Shown here: positions 46,199 to 55,160 of the stretch, piece by piece
Layout of the letters: each line of letters starts with the position of its first letter
Position numbering within the stretch: position 1 is the first letter of the stretch
DNA from: Pseudomonas anguilliseptica
GTDB taxonomy: Bacteria; Pseudomonadota; Gammaproteobacteria; Pseudomonadales; Pseudomonadaceae
Direction of reading: 5' to 3'
Length of the DNA: 64,000 nucleotides
Assembly (NCBI RefSeq): GCF_900105355.1
Contig: NZ_FNSC01000001.1
Location: forward strand, 248,001 to 312,000
Notes under the pieces: generated by a model
The model's database searches: none
What the model was told of the DNA's origin: nothing
Seen by the model: only the letters and a program-made list of their open reading frames with translations
Program-made: the position numbers and the translations under genes

Positions 46199-46508
46199 TT
46201 AACGGGCGACTCGAAGCGCCAACGCTTAACAACCTTTCCCTGGTGACCACGAACATAGTGGATATGACCGTTGCACAAGTTACGAAAGTGCAAGTCAATA
46301 AGTTCTGGATTTTGGGTTATGCAATGAAGCTCATGGCCCTGTTTACGCATGGTCTCCAGGGCAGACGCATATTCGGGGACCTGGGAACCCTGAGGGCGGA
46401 TACGGAAAAACTTCTGAGCCTCATCGATAACGATAATGGCGTTTAGTGGCAGCTCATACCACTTCAAAGGGTCTTCAAATTCGACCCATTCGGCCTGCAA
46501 AACCTTAG
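46199..46508 (-). pseudogene. Fragment of a second filamentous-phage zot gene
   Basis: Read from 46508 down, the insert encodes KVLQAEWVEFEDPLKWYELP, Walker B AIIVIDEAQKFFR and LHCITQNPELIDLHFRNLCNGHIHYVRG, about 100 residues of a Zot/pI ATPase. It is clearly homologous to, but not the same as, the resident Zot at 24191-25375 (which has LQAAWFVFEDPEKWYELP). Walker A and the membrane part are missing. It is bounded on both sides by IS ends. Confidence 0.92.
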
Positions 46509-46573
46509 GGAAACCCTGAAGAAGACTTCCTGAATTTGGCAAAATACCTGAACTCCACCCGCCGAGTTTTCCG

Positions 46574-47554
46574 ATGAAGCAGATGACCTTCGCCGACGCC
46601 GAGTACGCCGGCAAGCGCAAGCAAACCCGCAAAGAGCTGTTCCTGATCGAGATGGATCAGGTTGTGCCGTGGAAGGGTTTGATTGCCTTGATCGAACCGC
46701 ATTACCCCAAGGGTGAAGGCGGACGTCCAGCCTATCCGCTGATGGCGATGTTACGGGTTCATTTGATGCAGAACTGGTTCGGCTACAGCGACCCGGCGAT
46801 GGAGGAGGCTCTGTACGAGACCACCATCCTGCGCCAGTTTGCGGGTCTGAGCCTGGAGCGCATTCCCGACGAAACCACCATCCTCAACTTCCGCCGATTG
46901 CTGGAGAAACACGAACTGGCTGCGGGCATCTTGGCCGTCATCAATGGCTATTTGGGTGACCGCGGTTTGTCATTGCGCCAAGGCACCATCGTCGATGCCA
47001 CGCTGATCAATGCGCCGAGTTCGACCAAGAACAAGGACGGTAAGCGTGACCCGGAAATGCACCAGACCAAGAAGGGAAACCAGTATTACTTCGGCATGAA
47101 GGCGCACATCGGCGTCGATGACGAGTCGGGTTTAGTGCATAGCGTGGTCGGCACGGCAGCCAATGTTGCAGACGTTACTCAGGTCGACAAGCTGCTACAC
47201 GGCAAAGAAAACATGGTGGGTGCCGACGCGGGTTACACCGGCGTAGAGAAGCGGCCAGAACATGAAGGCCGTGAAGTGATCTGGCAGATCGCAGCCCGCC
47301 GCAGTACGTACAACACGTTGAGTAAGCGCAGCGCGCTGTACAAAGCCAAGCGCAAGATCGAGAAGGCCAAGGCGCAAGTTCGCGCCAAGGTCGAGCACCC
47401 GTTCCGGGTGATCAAGCGTCAGTTCGGTTATGTGAAGACGCGTTTCCGTGGCCTGGCCAAAAACACCGCACAACTGGTAACGCTGTTCGCCCTGTCGAAC
47501 CTGTGGATGGCCCGTCGACATTTGCTGACGAATGCAGGAGAGGTGCGCCTGTAA
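46574..47554 (+). CDS. IS5-family transposase, right copy
   Basis: This 326-residue transposase differs from the left copy by a handful of substitutions (for example KDGKRDPEMHQTKKG for KNGKRDPEMHSTKKG). Its DDE residues are intact. The element spans 46509-47700, and its left flank is TTAG inside the zot fragment. Many synonymous differences between the copies show that they did not duplicate very recently. Confidence 0.95.
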   Translation: MKQMTFADAEYAGKRKQTRKELFLIEMDQVVPWKGLIALIEPHYPKGEGGRPAYPLMAMLRVHLMQNWFGYSDPAMEEALYETTILRQFAGLSLERIPDETTILNFRRLLEKHELAAGILAVINGYLGDRGLSLRQGTIVDATLINAPSSTKNKDGKRDPEMHQTKKGNQYYFGMKAHIGVDDESGLVHSVVGTAANVADVTQVDKLLHGKENMVGADAGYTGVEKRPEHEGREVIWQIAARRSTYNTLSKRSALYKAKRKIEKAKAQVRAKVEHPFRVIKRQFGYVKTRFRGLAKNTAQLVTLFALSNLWMARRHLLTNAGEVRL

Positions 47555-47700
47555 TGTGGGAAATGACCGCTGCGAGGTGCTCGCGGCGGCCAGAAACACC
47601 GAAATGAGCGGATGACTTGATCGTTTTTGATCAGTTTTCCGCTTTCAAAATCAGCGGAGGCTGAAGTTGACCGGAAATACAGGGCTACTTCAGACCATCC

Positions 47701-48463
47701 TTAGGGGAAAACAGGTTGCCAGCGACAGAACTTGACAACCGTTAGACGCGAACAGACTTAACAAAGCATCAGACAGGCCACCAAGGTTGCAACCACTGAC
47801 ACAACCCAACGTCTGCCCGTTTACCATACCTGCTTGCGTAGCACGCACCGGATCAGCAGTGCCATTGGTCTGCACCAGAGCAGCATCCGCCTCCAGGCGA
47901 GTAGAGCGCGTAATCCCAGCGATCCCCAACAGGAACCTCTCCCCGAGATTGGCTTGATCGAAAACCGGGCCTGCAGTGCCTTGAATCTTGATTGGGATAT
48001 TACCCGTCAGGCTCTGAATATCCCCGGACAAAATGCCCTTGGCCTCGCCAAAGCCAATTCGTACCCCTACCACCTTGTTACCGGAATAGGCCAGTTCTAG
48101 AAAAGGATTAGCAATCTTGAACGGGTTGATGGTGTCGTCCGCGTTGACCGTGCCCAGGGCGAAATTATTGATCAGCAAGTCAGATGAGCCTGCTACCTCA
48201 CCCGGACGGGTGGCCGCATCGTTGTACTGCCCCAATTGCAACTTCTTCATATTCAACTGGGTCTCGACATTCATGCCGAAATTGATGCGGGTGTAGTTGA
48301 TCCCAGCATTGCTATCCGTGGCCAGATTGATAAAGGCCTGACCGGTCACTTCCGACAGCTCGTTATCCGCCAGTTCAACCATCTTGGCCTGAGCGGCAGT
48401 ACTGATTAATCCGGCACAGATCAACGCGAGTGCGGTTTTGGCAAAGCCGAGGGTCGGACGCAT
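47701..48463 (-). pseudogene. N-terminal part of the secreted family gene split by a transposon
   Basis: The ATG at 48463 gives a signal peptide (MRPTLGFAKTALALICAGLIS, cleaved near AQA) and the family-like mature start MVELADNELSEVTGQAFINL. Reading continues to LSLATCFPL and then enters the IS at 47700, where it soon stops. With the C-terminal part at 44708-45003 it forms a 352-residue protein, the first gene of the four-gene cluster. Confidence 0.9.
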
Positions 48464-48604
48464 GGCTGATTCCCTGTCTTTATTATTCGATTGGCAGAGC
48501 CCTGCGGACTCCACGCCTTGATTAGCACTATAAAAACCCCGCCGCCTAAATGTGCCGACCCATAGTCGAGAAAACCCGAGAAAACCATTGCAAACCGCCG
48601 CCTA

Positions 48605-49789
48605 GTGAGCTGTCTGTAAAATTCGTTAATCCAATGCCGAGCCAGTATACTGCGCGCTCTATCGTCATGAATTGAGCTCCCATATGGCCCGGCCAGCAGC
48701 CCCATTCTTCTTGAGTCCCAGTGATGCCGACATGCTGCAAGGCTGGTTACGCATGGGATCGCTGCCTCAGAGCATCGGCCAGCGGGCCAGAATTCTGTTG
48801 CTGCTGGCCAACGGTCTCACGCCCAAGGAGATCAGCGAGCAGCTGCAAGTCTCTGCGCCAGTGGTCTTCAAATGGCGTAAACGCTACCAGGAGACCGGTC
48901 TGGAGGGGCTGAGTGACCTGCGGCGCAGTGGAGCGCCTCGCAAGCTCAACGAAGCGAAGATCAAGGAAATCCTGACGCTGACGACCCAGCGAGTCCCGCG
49001 CGAAGCTACCCACTGGAGCCTACGGTTGATGGCCAAGTACGCTGGGGTCAGCATCTGGCAGGTCGCACAGGTGTGGGCTGCTGCCGACCTCAAGCCGCAC
49101 CGGTTGAAAACCTTCAAGATCAGTAACGACCCGCACTTTGCAGACAAAGTGGTCGATGTCGTCGGGCTCTATTTGAATCCGCCCGACAACGCCCTGGTGC
49201 TATCTGTTGACGAAAAAACACAGATCCAGGCGCTGGACCGCACACAGCCCATGCTGCCGCTCAAGCCCGGGCAGATTGAGCGGCGGACGCATGACTATAA
49301 GCGCCACGGTACGGCCAGTCTGTACGCAGCCTTTGACATCCTGACGGGTAAGGTCATCGGCCGTATCACCCAGCGGCACAGGGCCAAGGAGTTTTTGGAG
49401 TTCCTTCGACAGATCGACCGCAGCACCCCCGTCGAGCTGGACCTGCATGTAATTCTGGACAACAGCTCGACTCACAAGACCGCTGCCGTCAGGGAATGGC
49501 TGGAGAAGCATCCCCGTTTCAAGCTGCACTTCACACCGACCAGCGCCTCGTGGCTGAACGCCGTGGAGGGCTGGTTTGCGCAACTGGAAAGACGGGCGCT
49601 TTATCGTGATGCCTTCAGCAGCGTGGCTGACCTGAGAGCGGCGATACGTCGCTTCATTGAGGCTCATAACGAACATTCGGCTAAGCCGTTCCGCTGGAGC
49701 AAAACGGCTGAGTCGATTATCAGCTCCGTGCATCGAGCAAAGCTGGCTGTAATTCGGAATGAGTTATTGGATTAACCAGACAGGCCACT
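48605..49789 (+). mobile_element. IS630-family insertion sequence
   Basis: The termini are inverted repeats: GTGAGCTGTCTG at the left and the inverse of GTGGCCTGTCTG at the right, with GTTAATCCAAT shared further in. Both ends sit in CTAG, matching the TA target duplication of IS630 elements (48603-48604 and 49790-49791). It lies between the split secreted gene and mksF and does not break an obvious gene. Confidence 0.88.
48684..49775 (+). CDS. IS630-family transposase
   Basis: The protein is 363 residues from ATG 48684 (MARPAAPFFLSPSDADMLQG). The N-terminal helix-turn-helix (GLTPKEISEQLQVSAPVVFKWRKRY) is followed by the DDE domain: LVLSVDEKTQIQALD, LHVILDNSSTHKT and FTPTSASWLNAVEGWFAQLE. All three acidic residues are present, so it may be active. 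Confidence 0.95.
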   Translation: MARPAAPFFLSPSDADMLQGWLRMGSLPQSIGQRARILLLLANGLTPKEISEQLQVSAPVVFKWRKRYQETGLEGLSDLRRSGAPRKLNEAKIKEILTLTTQRVPREATHWSLRLMAKYAGVSIWQVAQVWAAADLKPHRLKTFKISNDPHFADKVVDVVGLYLNPPDNALVLSVDEKTQIQALDRTQPMLPLKPGQIERRTHDYKRHGTASLYAAFDILTGKVIGRITQRHRAKEFLEFLRQIDRSTPVELDLHVILDNSSTHKTAAVREWLEKHPRFKLHFTPTSASWLNAVEGWFAQLERRALYRDAFSSVADLRAAIRRFIEAHNEHSAKPFRWSKTAESIISSVHRAKLAVIRNELLD

Positions 49790-49926
49790 AGCTGTTACCC
49801 ATCGCCACAGCCTGGGTTACATCTGCCCGAGCGGCGCGCACAGACGATGACTGACACTCAAGCCTTCGCTGCGGCTTGCAGTACAATCGGCGTTTTTTGC
49901 GAAAAGCCCGCGGAGCGGATGCCCCG

Positions 49927-51174
49927 ATGATTGATCCCAAGCGCGTACTGCGCGCCCTTGCCGAACACTGGACGTTGCTGGAGCCGCTGTGCGAGCGCTT
50001 CGATGCCGGCACCCTGAGCCTGGTGGAGCTGCGTAATCAGCTGGCCGCGCAGTTGCCCGAAGGCACGCCCACCGATGTCACCGCCCTGCTCGATCAGTGG
50101 ATCCGCCTGGATATACTGGTGCCGGTGGCCAAGAGCCCCAATCGCTTCGAGCTCAACGCGCAGATCCACGACTTCCTCGCCTACCTGCGCCGCGAACATC
50201 GCCTGGGGCTGTGCCTGGAGATCGAAGCCTACCTGCGCCACCTGGAGCGCCTGGCTGGCTATATCAAAGACGCCTTCGAAGTGCGCGACGCCGCCGATCT
50301 GGCGCGTCAGCTGCGTTTGCTCGATATGCGCGTGCGTGACGTGCTGAAGAAGCTGGCCAACGACGAGCAGGCCTTGGTCGCCGTGGCCGAGCGCGCCAAG
50401 ACCTCAGATAGGCAAATCCCCCTGCGTCAGCGCTACGCCGAGGTGTTGGCCACCTGGGACGAATACGTCGAGCCGATGATCCAGTTGGTGGCCGCCGACG
50501 GTGCCTTCGAGCAGGGCGTCTACCGTGTCGAGCACGTGCTGCTGCGCCTGCTCGGCGAACAACAGCGTCTCGGTCAACTGGTCGATGACGACCTGCTGCT
50601 TCGCACCCACGCGCGCATCCTGGAAATGCAGACCACCGCCCAGCTGACCCTGCGCCGCGCCCGCGAGCTGCTGCTGCCGCTGCGTGAAGAAGCGCGCCGG
50701 CACAATGCCGTGACCCGTGGCGCAGCCCTGGCCCTGGCGGCCATTCGTAAAAAGGGCCTGGACGCCGTACCGCAGGCCTCCATGCCGCTTTTCAGCCGCC
50801 CGCAAAGCACCTTTCTCGGCACCGCGTCGCAGGTCGAGGCCTATGTCTATGCCCTGGCGCGCTTCGAGCCGAAGCCGGCGCAGTTCCCCAAGGCCCACAG
50901 CGGCCGCAAGGGTGAAGCCCCACGCGCACCACGTACCGCACGGGAGATGATCGAGCGCTGCGAACAAGCCCTGCCGCTGCCGGACCTGATGGTCTGGCTG
51001 CTGGAACAGGAGCCCGAAGGCGCCACCGACGAATTGCTCTACTGGTTCTCGCGTCTGTCTCGCGATGGCCGTTTCCAGCGCGAGCGCCTGGAGCGCCGCG
51101 ACTACCTCACCCGCGAGCATCAGGTCAGCCTGAGCTCCTTTGCCCTGATCAAGCCGGCCGGGACCACCCTATGA
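49927..51174 (+). CDS. mksF: MksF, condensin kleisin-like subunit
   Basis: The ATG at 49927 gives 415 residues (MIDPKRVLRALAEHWTLLEP). The all-helical protein has a winged-helix-like N-terminus and a long central helix region (DLARQLRLLDMRVRDVLKKL), as in MksF/JetA kleisins. It overlaps mksE by four bases. MksFEB is the MukBEF-like condensin of Pseudomonas and helps to organise or restrict DNA. Identification rests on gene order and overall character more than on motifs. Confidence 0.88.
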   Translation: MIDPKRVLRALAEHWTLLEPLCERFDAGTLSLVELRNQLAAQLPEGTPTDVTALLDQWIRLDILVPVAKSPNRFELNAQIHDFLAYLRREHRLGLCLEIEAYLRHLERLAGYIKDAFEVRDAADLARQLRLLDMRVRDVLKKLANDEQALVAVAERAKTSDRQIPLRQRYAEVLATWDEYVEPMIQLVAADGAFEQGVYRVEHVLLRLLGEQQRLGQLVDDDLLLRTHARILEMQTTAQLTLRRARELLLPLREEARRHNAVTRGAALALAAIRKKGLDAVPQASMPLFSRPQSTFLGTASQVEAYVYALARFEPKPAQFPKAHSGRKGEAPRAPRTAREMIERCEQALPLPDLMVWLLEQEPEGATDELLYWFSRLSRDGRFQRERLERRDYLTREHQVSLSSFALIKPAGTTL

Positions 51175-51866
51175 ATATCGACCTGAAAGAACTGACCCAG
51201 CTCGCCCCGAGCTTCCGCGAGCTGTTCAAGGGCTACCACATCAGCCGCAGCAACCCGGAGATCTACACCCAACTGGCCGGTCAGCAGGACCAGTACCGTG
51301 GCCTGTTCAAAGCCCTGGGCTATGAGCTGACCTGCGACAGCCGCGGTTTCTACTACTTCGTGCCTGAACAGATGGGGGCGCAGGTCAACAAGACCGCCCA
51401 ACGCCTGGCGCTGTTCACCTTTATTCTGGTCGAACACCTGGCCGATCAGGGCCGTGACCCGCTGGCCGTGCTCGACGGTGGTAGCCTCGGCCGTGACGAA
51501 CTGCCGGCGCTGCTGGAAAAGTACAAGGATCTGTTCCTCCAGGCCGAAGTCACCACCCAGGATGAACTGGAAGAGAAAGTCATGCGCCGCCTGACCCAGC
51601 TCGGTTTTGCCAGCGAAGACAACGGCATCTACCGCTTTCTCGCCCCCATGCACCGTTTCCTCGATGTGTGCCTCTCGGTGCAGCAGGACCGCGACCTGGC
51701 CGCCACCCTGCACAGCGCCCTGCCGCTGCCGACGCCGGTGCTGCTGGATGATGAGGCCGAAGACGAAATCATCAGCCTCAGCGAAACAGAAACTGACGAA
51801 TCCGAAGAAGACGCCCTGGCCCGCGCCATGGCCGAAGAACGTGCCGCCCAGGAGATGGATGCATGA
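51171..51866 (+). CDS. mksE: MksE, condensin accessory subunit
   Basis: The 231-residue protein (MNIDLKELTQLAPSFRELFK) has tandem winged-helix character and an acidic tail (DDEAEDEIISLSETETDESE), consistent with MksE/JetB, which binds the kleisin. It overlaps mksF upstream and mksB downstream by four bases each, so the three subunits are made together. Confidence 0.88.
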   Translation: MNIDLKELTQLAPSFRELFKGYHISRSNPEIYTQLAGQQDQYRGLFKALGYELTCDSRGFYYFVPEQMGAQVNKTAQRLALFTFILVEHLADQGRDPLAVLDGGSLGRDELPALLEKYKDLFLQAEVTTQDELEEKVMRRLTQLGFASEDNGIYRFLAPMHRFLDVCLSVQQDRDLAATLHSALPLPTPVLLDDEAEDEIISLSETETDESEEDALARAMAEERAAQEMDA

Positions 51867-54697
51867 GCCAGGAACGCTACGGCATCCGCCGCTTCGCCCT
51901 GTTGAACACCGCCGGCTACAGCCTCGGTCTGTTCCCGCTGGAAAACCCGCTGTCGGTTTACGGCGCCAACAACCTGGGTAAATCCGCCTCGATCAATGCC
52001 CTGCAATTCCCGATTCTCGCGCGCATGTCGGACATGAGCTTCGGCAAGTACAACCTGGAACAATCGCGCAAGTTCTACTTCGCCAGCGACACCAGCTACA
52101 TCCTCGTCGAAGTCGCCCTGCCCCACGGCCCCCATGTAATCGGCGTGGCCGGGCGCGGCCCGGGCGGCGGCTTCGGCCACCAGTTTTTCGCCTATCAGGG
52201 CACCCTGGACCTGGAGCACTACCAAAAGAACGGCACCTGCCTGCGTCAACGCGAGCTGTTCAACGCTCTGGAACGCGAAGGCATCAAGGCCTATGAACTG
52301 AAACCCGAAGAGCTGCGCCGTCTGCTGGTTGGCGGGCACACCTCGATTCCGCTGGACCTGACCCTGATCCCGCTGCGCTCCACCAGCGAGCAGAGCCTGA
52401 AGACCTTCCGCGCGCTGTTTATCAACCTGCTGCATATGCGCGAAATCACCGCCGCCAAGCTCAAGCAGTTGTTCCTCGATGCCTTCGAACACAGCCTGCG
52501 CTCGGGCAGCGTCGACTACATCGCCGCCACCGAAGAAGCCTTCCGCGATGTGCGGCGCATGGAACAGGACTACCAGGCCCTCGTCACCGCCGGCCCGCTG
52601 ATTGAAGCGCTGGCCGCTGGCGTGGCCCAGCGCGAACTGCTGCGCGGCAAGCTGCATCGCCTGTCGCCGCTGCTCGACTCGCTGCTCGGCACCTGGCAGG
52701 ACTATGCTGGCGCACGCCGCGAGGAATTGGTAATCCAGGCCGAGCACTACCGTGGCGAGCAGGACGGTTTGCAGCACGAGCAACGCGGTGGCACCCAGGA
52801 ACTGATGCGCATGGAGCGCGAAATCAGCGAAATCCAGCGCTGGCTCGGCGAGTTGTCAGTACTGAAAAATCGCTTCGCCCTGGTCAACGACGCCAAGGTG
52901 CTGGAGGAGCAACTGCTGGTCGCCAAAGATGCCCACGATGAATTGGCAGGTGCCTTGGCGCAGTCGCGGCAATTCTCCGCCGAGGACCTGGACGAGCGCC
53001 TGCGCGATCTGGAAAAACGCCTGAAATCGGTGAAACAGCAACTCGAACACGCCGATAACAACAGCTATTCACGCCTACGTGAAGAGTTCAGCCAGGCCGA
53101 TGTCGATCGCCTGATGCGCCTGTTTAACGGCCAGCTGTTCAGCCTGCCGCTGGGTGAGAAAGGCATTCAGGTCGCCGAGGGCGATGCCTGGGTGAAATCC
53201 CTCGAAACCATCCTCGACGGCTTCAAGGGCGAGCACTTCGAAGTGCCCGGGCTGACCATCGACCTCAGCCATATCGAACCACCGGCCCTGCAAGCCCTGG
53301 CCGACCGAGCCGCCCTGCGTGACCAGAAAGACCGCCTGGATCGCGAATATAAACAGCTGAAAACCCAACAGGCGGTGGCCGCTGACCGCGCCGCGAGCAA
53401 GGCCCAGGCAGAGCAGTTCTACCAGGCGGTTCTGGATGCACAGAAAGCTCTGGAAGACTTCCGCAAGAGCCAGACTCTGGCCGTGGAAGAGCCGCAGAAG
53501 CTGGAGCAGCTGGCCCAGCTGGAGGCCGCCCAGGACGAACTCAAGCGCGCCGCAGATGCCTTTACCGAGCGCGTGCAACAGCTCTCCGCCAAGCTGCAAT
53601 TGGTCGGCCGTCAGTTGGCCGATCTGGAAGCCAAGGAGCGCACCCTGGAAGACGCCCTGCGCCGTCGCCAGCTGTTGCCGGCCAACCTGCCGTTCGGCAC
53701 GCCGTTTACCGACCCGGTGGACGACAGCCTGGATAACCTGCTGCCGTTGCTCAACGACTACCAGGACGCCTGGCAGGGCCTGCAACGTATCGACGGACAG
53801 ATCGAGGCGCTCTACGCCCAGGTGCGCCTGAAGGGCGTGGCCAAGTTCGACAGCGAAGATGACGTCGAACGGCGCCTGCACCTGCTGGTCAACGCCTATG
53901 CCCACCGCCAGGACGAAGCACTCACCCTGGCCAAGGCACGCCGCGCGGCGGTCACAGACATCGCCCGTACCCTGCGCAATATCCGTAGCGATTACGACAA
54001 CCTGGAACACCAGCTGGCGTTGTTCAACCGCGAGATCAACAAGCGCCAGGTGTCCAACCTGGAAAGCTTCCGCATCGTTTTGGCCCCCAATAAAGACGCG
54101 CTTAAGCATATCGACCAGATCATCCACAGCGCTGGCCAGTACGAAGAAGGCGAAACCCTCTCGGTGTTCGACCTGCAGCAAAGCAGCGAACAGGACAGCA
54201 AGAACGAGGAAGCCAAGGAATACCTGGCGCGCCTGGTAGCCGCTAACCATAACCAGCTGGGCTTGAAGGACCTGTTCGAACTGGCCTTCGAAATCACCAA
54301 GGTGCATGGCCAGCCGGTGATCCACACCGACATCGATGGCGCGGCGTCGAACGGCACCACCATGACCATCAAGGCGCTGACCAACATGTACCTGCTGCTG
54401 CACCTGATGGACCGCGACCAGGCCGGCAAGGTGCGCTTGCCTTACTACTTGGACGAGGCGGCGGATATCGATGAGAAGAACCAGCAGGCACTGATCGAAA
54501 CCAGTCTGCAGCTGGGCTTTGTACCGATTCTTGCCTCGGTAAAGCCGCAGGTCTCAGCTCACGTGGCCATCGACCTGGAAGGCGGCAGCGGGCCGAATGG
54601 CATCTATATCGACGAAGCGGATTGGAAATATATTCAGCGCCGTGACAGCGCCAAGAGCAAGGCAGAAACCACAACCGCAGCAACCGAGCCCGCCTGA
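51863..54697 (+). CDS. mksB: MksB, SMC-like condensin ATPase
   Basis: The 944-residue protein has an N-terminal ATP loop YGANNLGKSASINALQFPI (about 33-51) and long coiled coils on both sides of a small hinge region. The C-terminal half-site has the Walker B-type sequence VRLPYYLDEAADIDEKNQQA. This is the MukB/MksB architecture, shorter than MukB. It ends the mksFEB operon and is followed by a terminator. No MksG nuclease follows, so this is the three-gene form. Confidence 0.93.
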   Translation: MSQERYGIRRFALLNTAGYSLGLFPLENPLSVYGANNLGKSASINALQFPILARMSDMSFGKYNLEQSRKFYFASDTSYILVEVALPHGPHVIGVAGRGPGGGFGHQFFAYQGTLDLEHYQKNGTCLRQRELFNALEREGIKAYELKPEELRRLLVGGHTSIPLDLTLIPLRSTSEQSLKTFRALFINLLHMREITAAKLKQLFLDAFEHSLRSGSVDYIAATEEAFRDVRRMEQDYQALVTAGPLIEALAAGVAQRELLRGKLHRLSPLLDSLLGTWQDYAGARREELVIQAEHYRGEQDGLQHEQRGGTQELMRMEREISEIQRWLGELSVLKNRFALVNDAKVLEEQLLVAKDAHDELAGALAQSRQFSAEDLDERLRDLEKRLKSVKQQLEHADNNSYSRLREEFSQADVDRLMRLFNGQLFSLPLGEKGIQVAEGDAWVKSLETILDGFKGEHFEVPGLTIDLSHIEPPALQALADRAALRDQKDRLDREYKQLKTQQAVAADRAASKAQAEQFYQAVLDAQKALEDFRKSQTLAVEEPQKLEQLAQLEAAQDELKRAADAFTERVQQLSAKLQLVGRQLADLEAKERTLEDALRRRQLLPANLPFGTPFTDPVDDSLDNLLPLLNDYQDAWQGLQRIDGQIEALYAQVRLKGVAKFDSEDDVERRLHLLVNAYAHRQDEALTLAKARRAAVTDIARTLRNIRSDYDNLEHQLALFNREINKRQVSNLESFRIVLAPNKDALKHIDQIIHSAGQYEEGETLSVFDLQQSSEQDSKNEEAKEYLARLVAANHNQLGLKDLFELAFEITKVHGQPVIHTDIDGAASNGTTMTIKALTNMYLLLHLMDRDQAGKVRLPYYLDEAADIDEKNQQALIETSLQLGFVPILASVKPQVSAHVAIDLEGGSGPNGIYIDEADWKYIQRRDSAKSKAETTTAATEPA

Positions 54698-54720
54698 CGC
54701 AGGCTCACCCGCCATAAAGC

Positions 54721-54742
54721 AAGGGCCGCAATTGCGGCCCTT
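54721..54742. terminator. Bidirectional terminator between mksB and the pqiB remnant
   Basis: AAGGGCCGCAA and TTGCGGCCCTT form a perfect 22-base palindrome in the 50-base gap between two convergent genes. Confidence 0.8.
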
Positions 54743-54747
54743 GTCAG

Positions 54748-55114
54748 TTACTTCTCCAGCGCGATCTTCGGCGCCCAGCGTAACCACTCTTCCTTGACCT
54801 CGTCATACAGGGCAAAGGTCTGTCCTGGCTGCGCTGGCCCGCCCATCTGCGGATTATCCGGCGAGGCGAAGGCGATGCCGCCTTCAAGCAAAGCCTCCAG
54901 CGACTCGGTACGCACCTTCACCCCGCTGAACAGCCCAGCATCCACGCCAATACCGCTGGCATTCCAGAAGCGGCTGCCGCTGCGTACCAGCGGCGCATAA
55001 CGCGGCTCAATCAGGATATGGATCAGCACCCGATCCGAAGTCGGCCCCAGCTCGAAATCGGTGACCTTGCCCACCGGCACCTCACGGTAACTGACCACCA
55101 CACCCGGTTTGATC
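54748..55114 (-). pseudogene. C-terminal remnant of a PqiB/MCE-domain protein
   Basis: About 120 residues remain, beginning in the MCE-like segment TIKPGVVVSYREVPVGKVTD and running through LIEPRYAPLVRSGSRFWNAS to the normal end RWAPKIALEK. MCE proteins of the PqiB type move lipids between membranes. The 5' end is cut off exactly at the IS66 end (55115), and the rest of the gene is not found on the far side of the element, so DNA was lost or moved. Confidence 0.85.
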
Positions 55115-55160
55115 GTAAGCGCTCCATAGACCCCACCTCCCTCTGGAGAGGTTTTGCGTT

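Larger units (their letters stand above)
45008..47700. mobile_element. Composite transposon of two IS5-type elements around a zot fragment
   Basis: The outer ends, GGATGGTCTGAA at 45008 and its inverse at 47700, match exactly and are flanked by a TTAG duplication (45004-45007 and 47701-47704). Two IS copies of about 1.19 kb in the same orientation bracket 310 bases of foreign zot. The inner ends differ (GGATCCTCTGAA and GGAAACCCTGAA). The unit split a secreted-protein gene in frame, so it appears to have moved as one piece. Confidence 0.88.
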
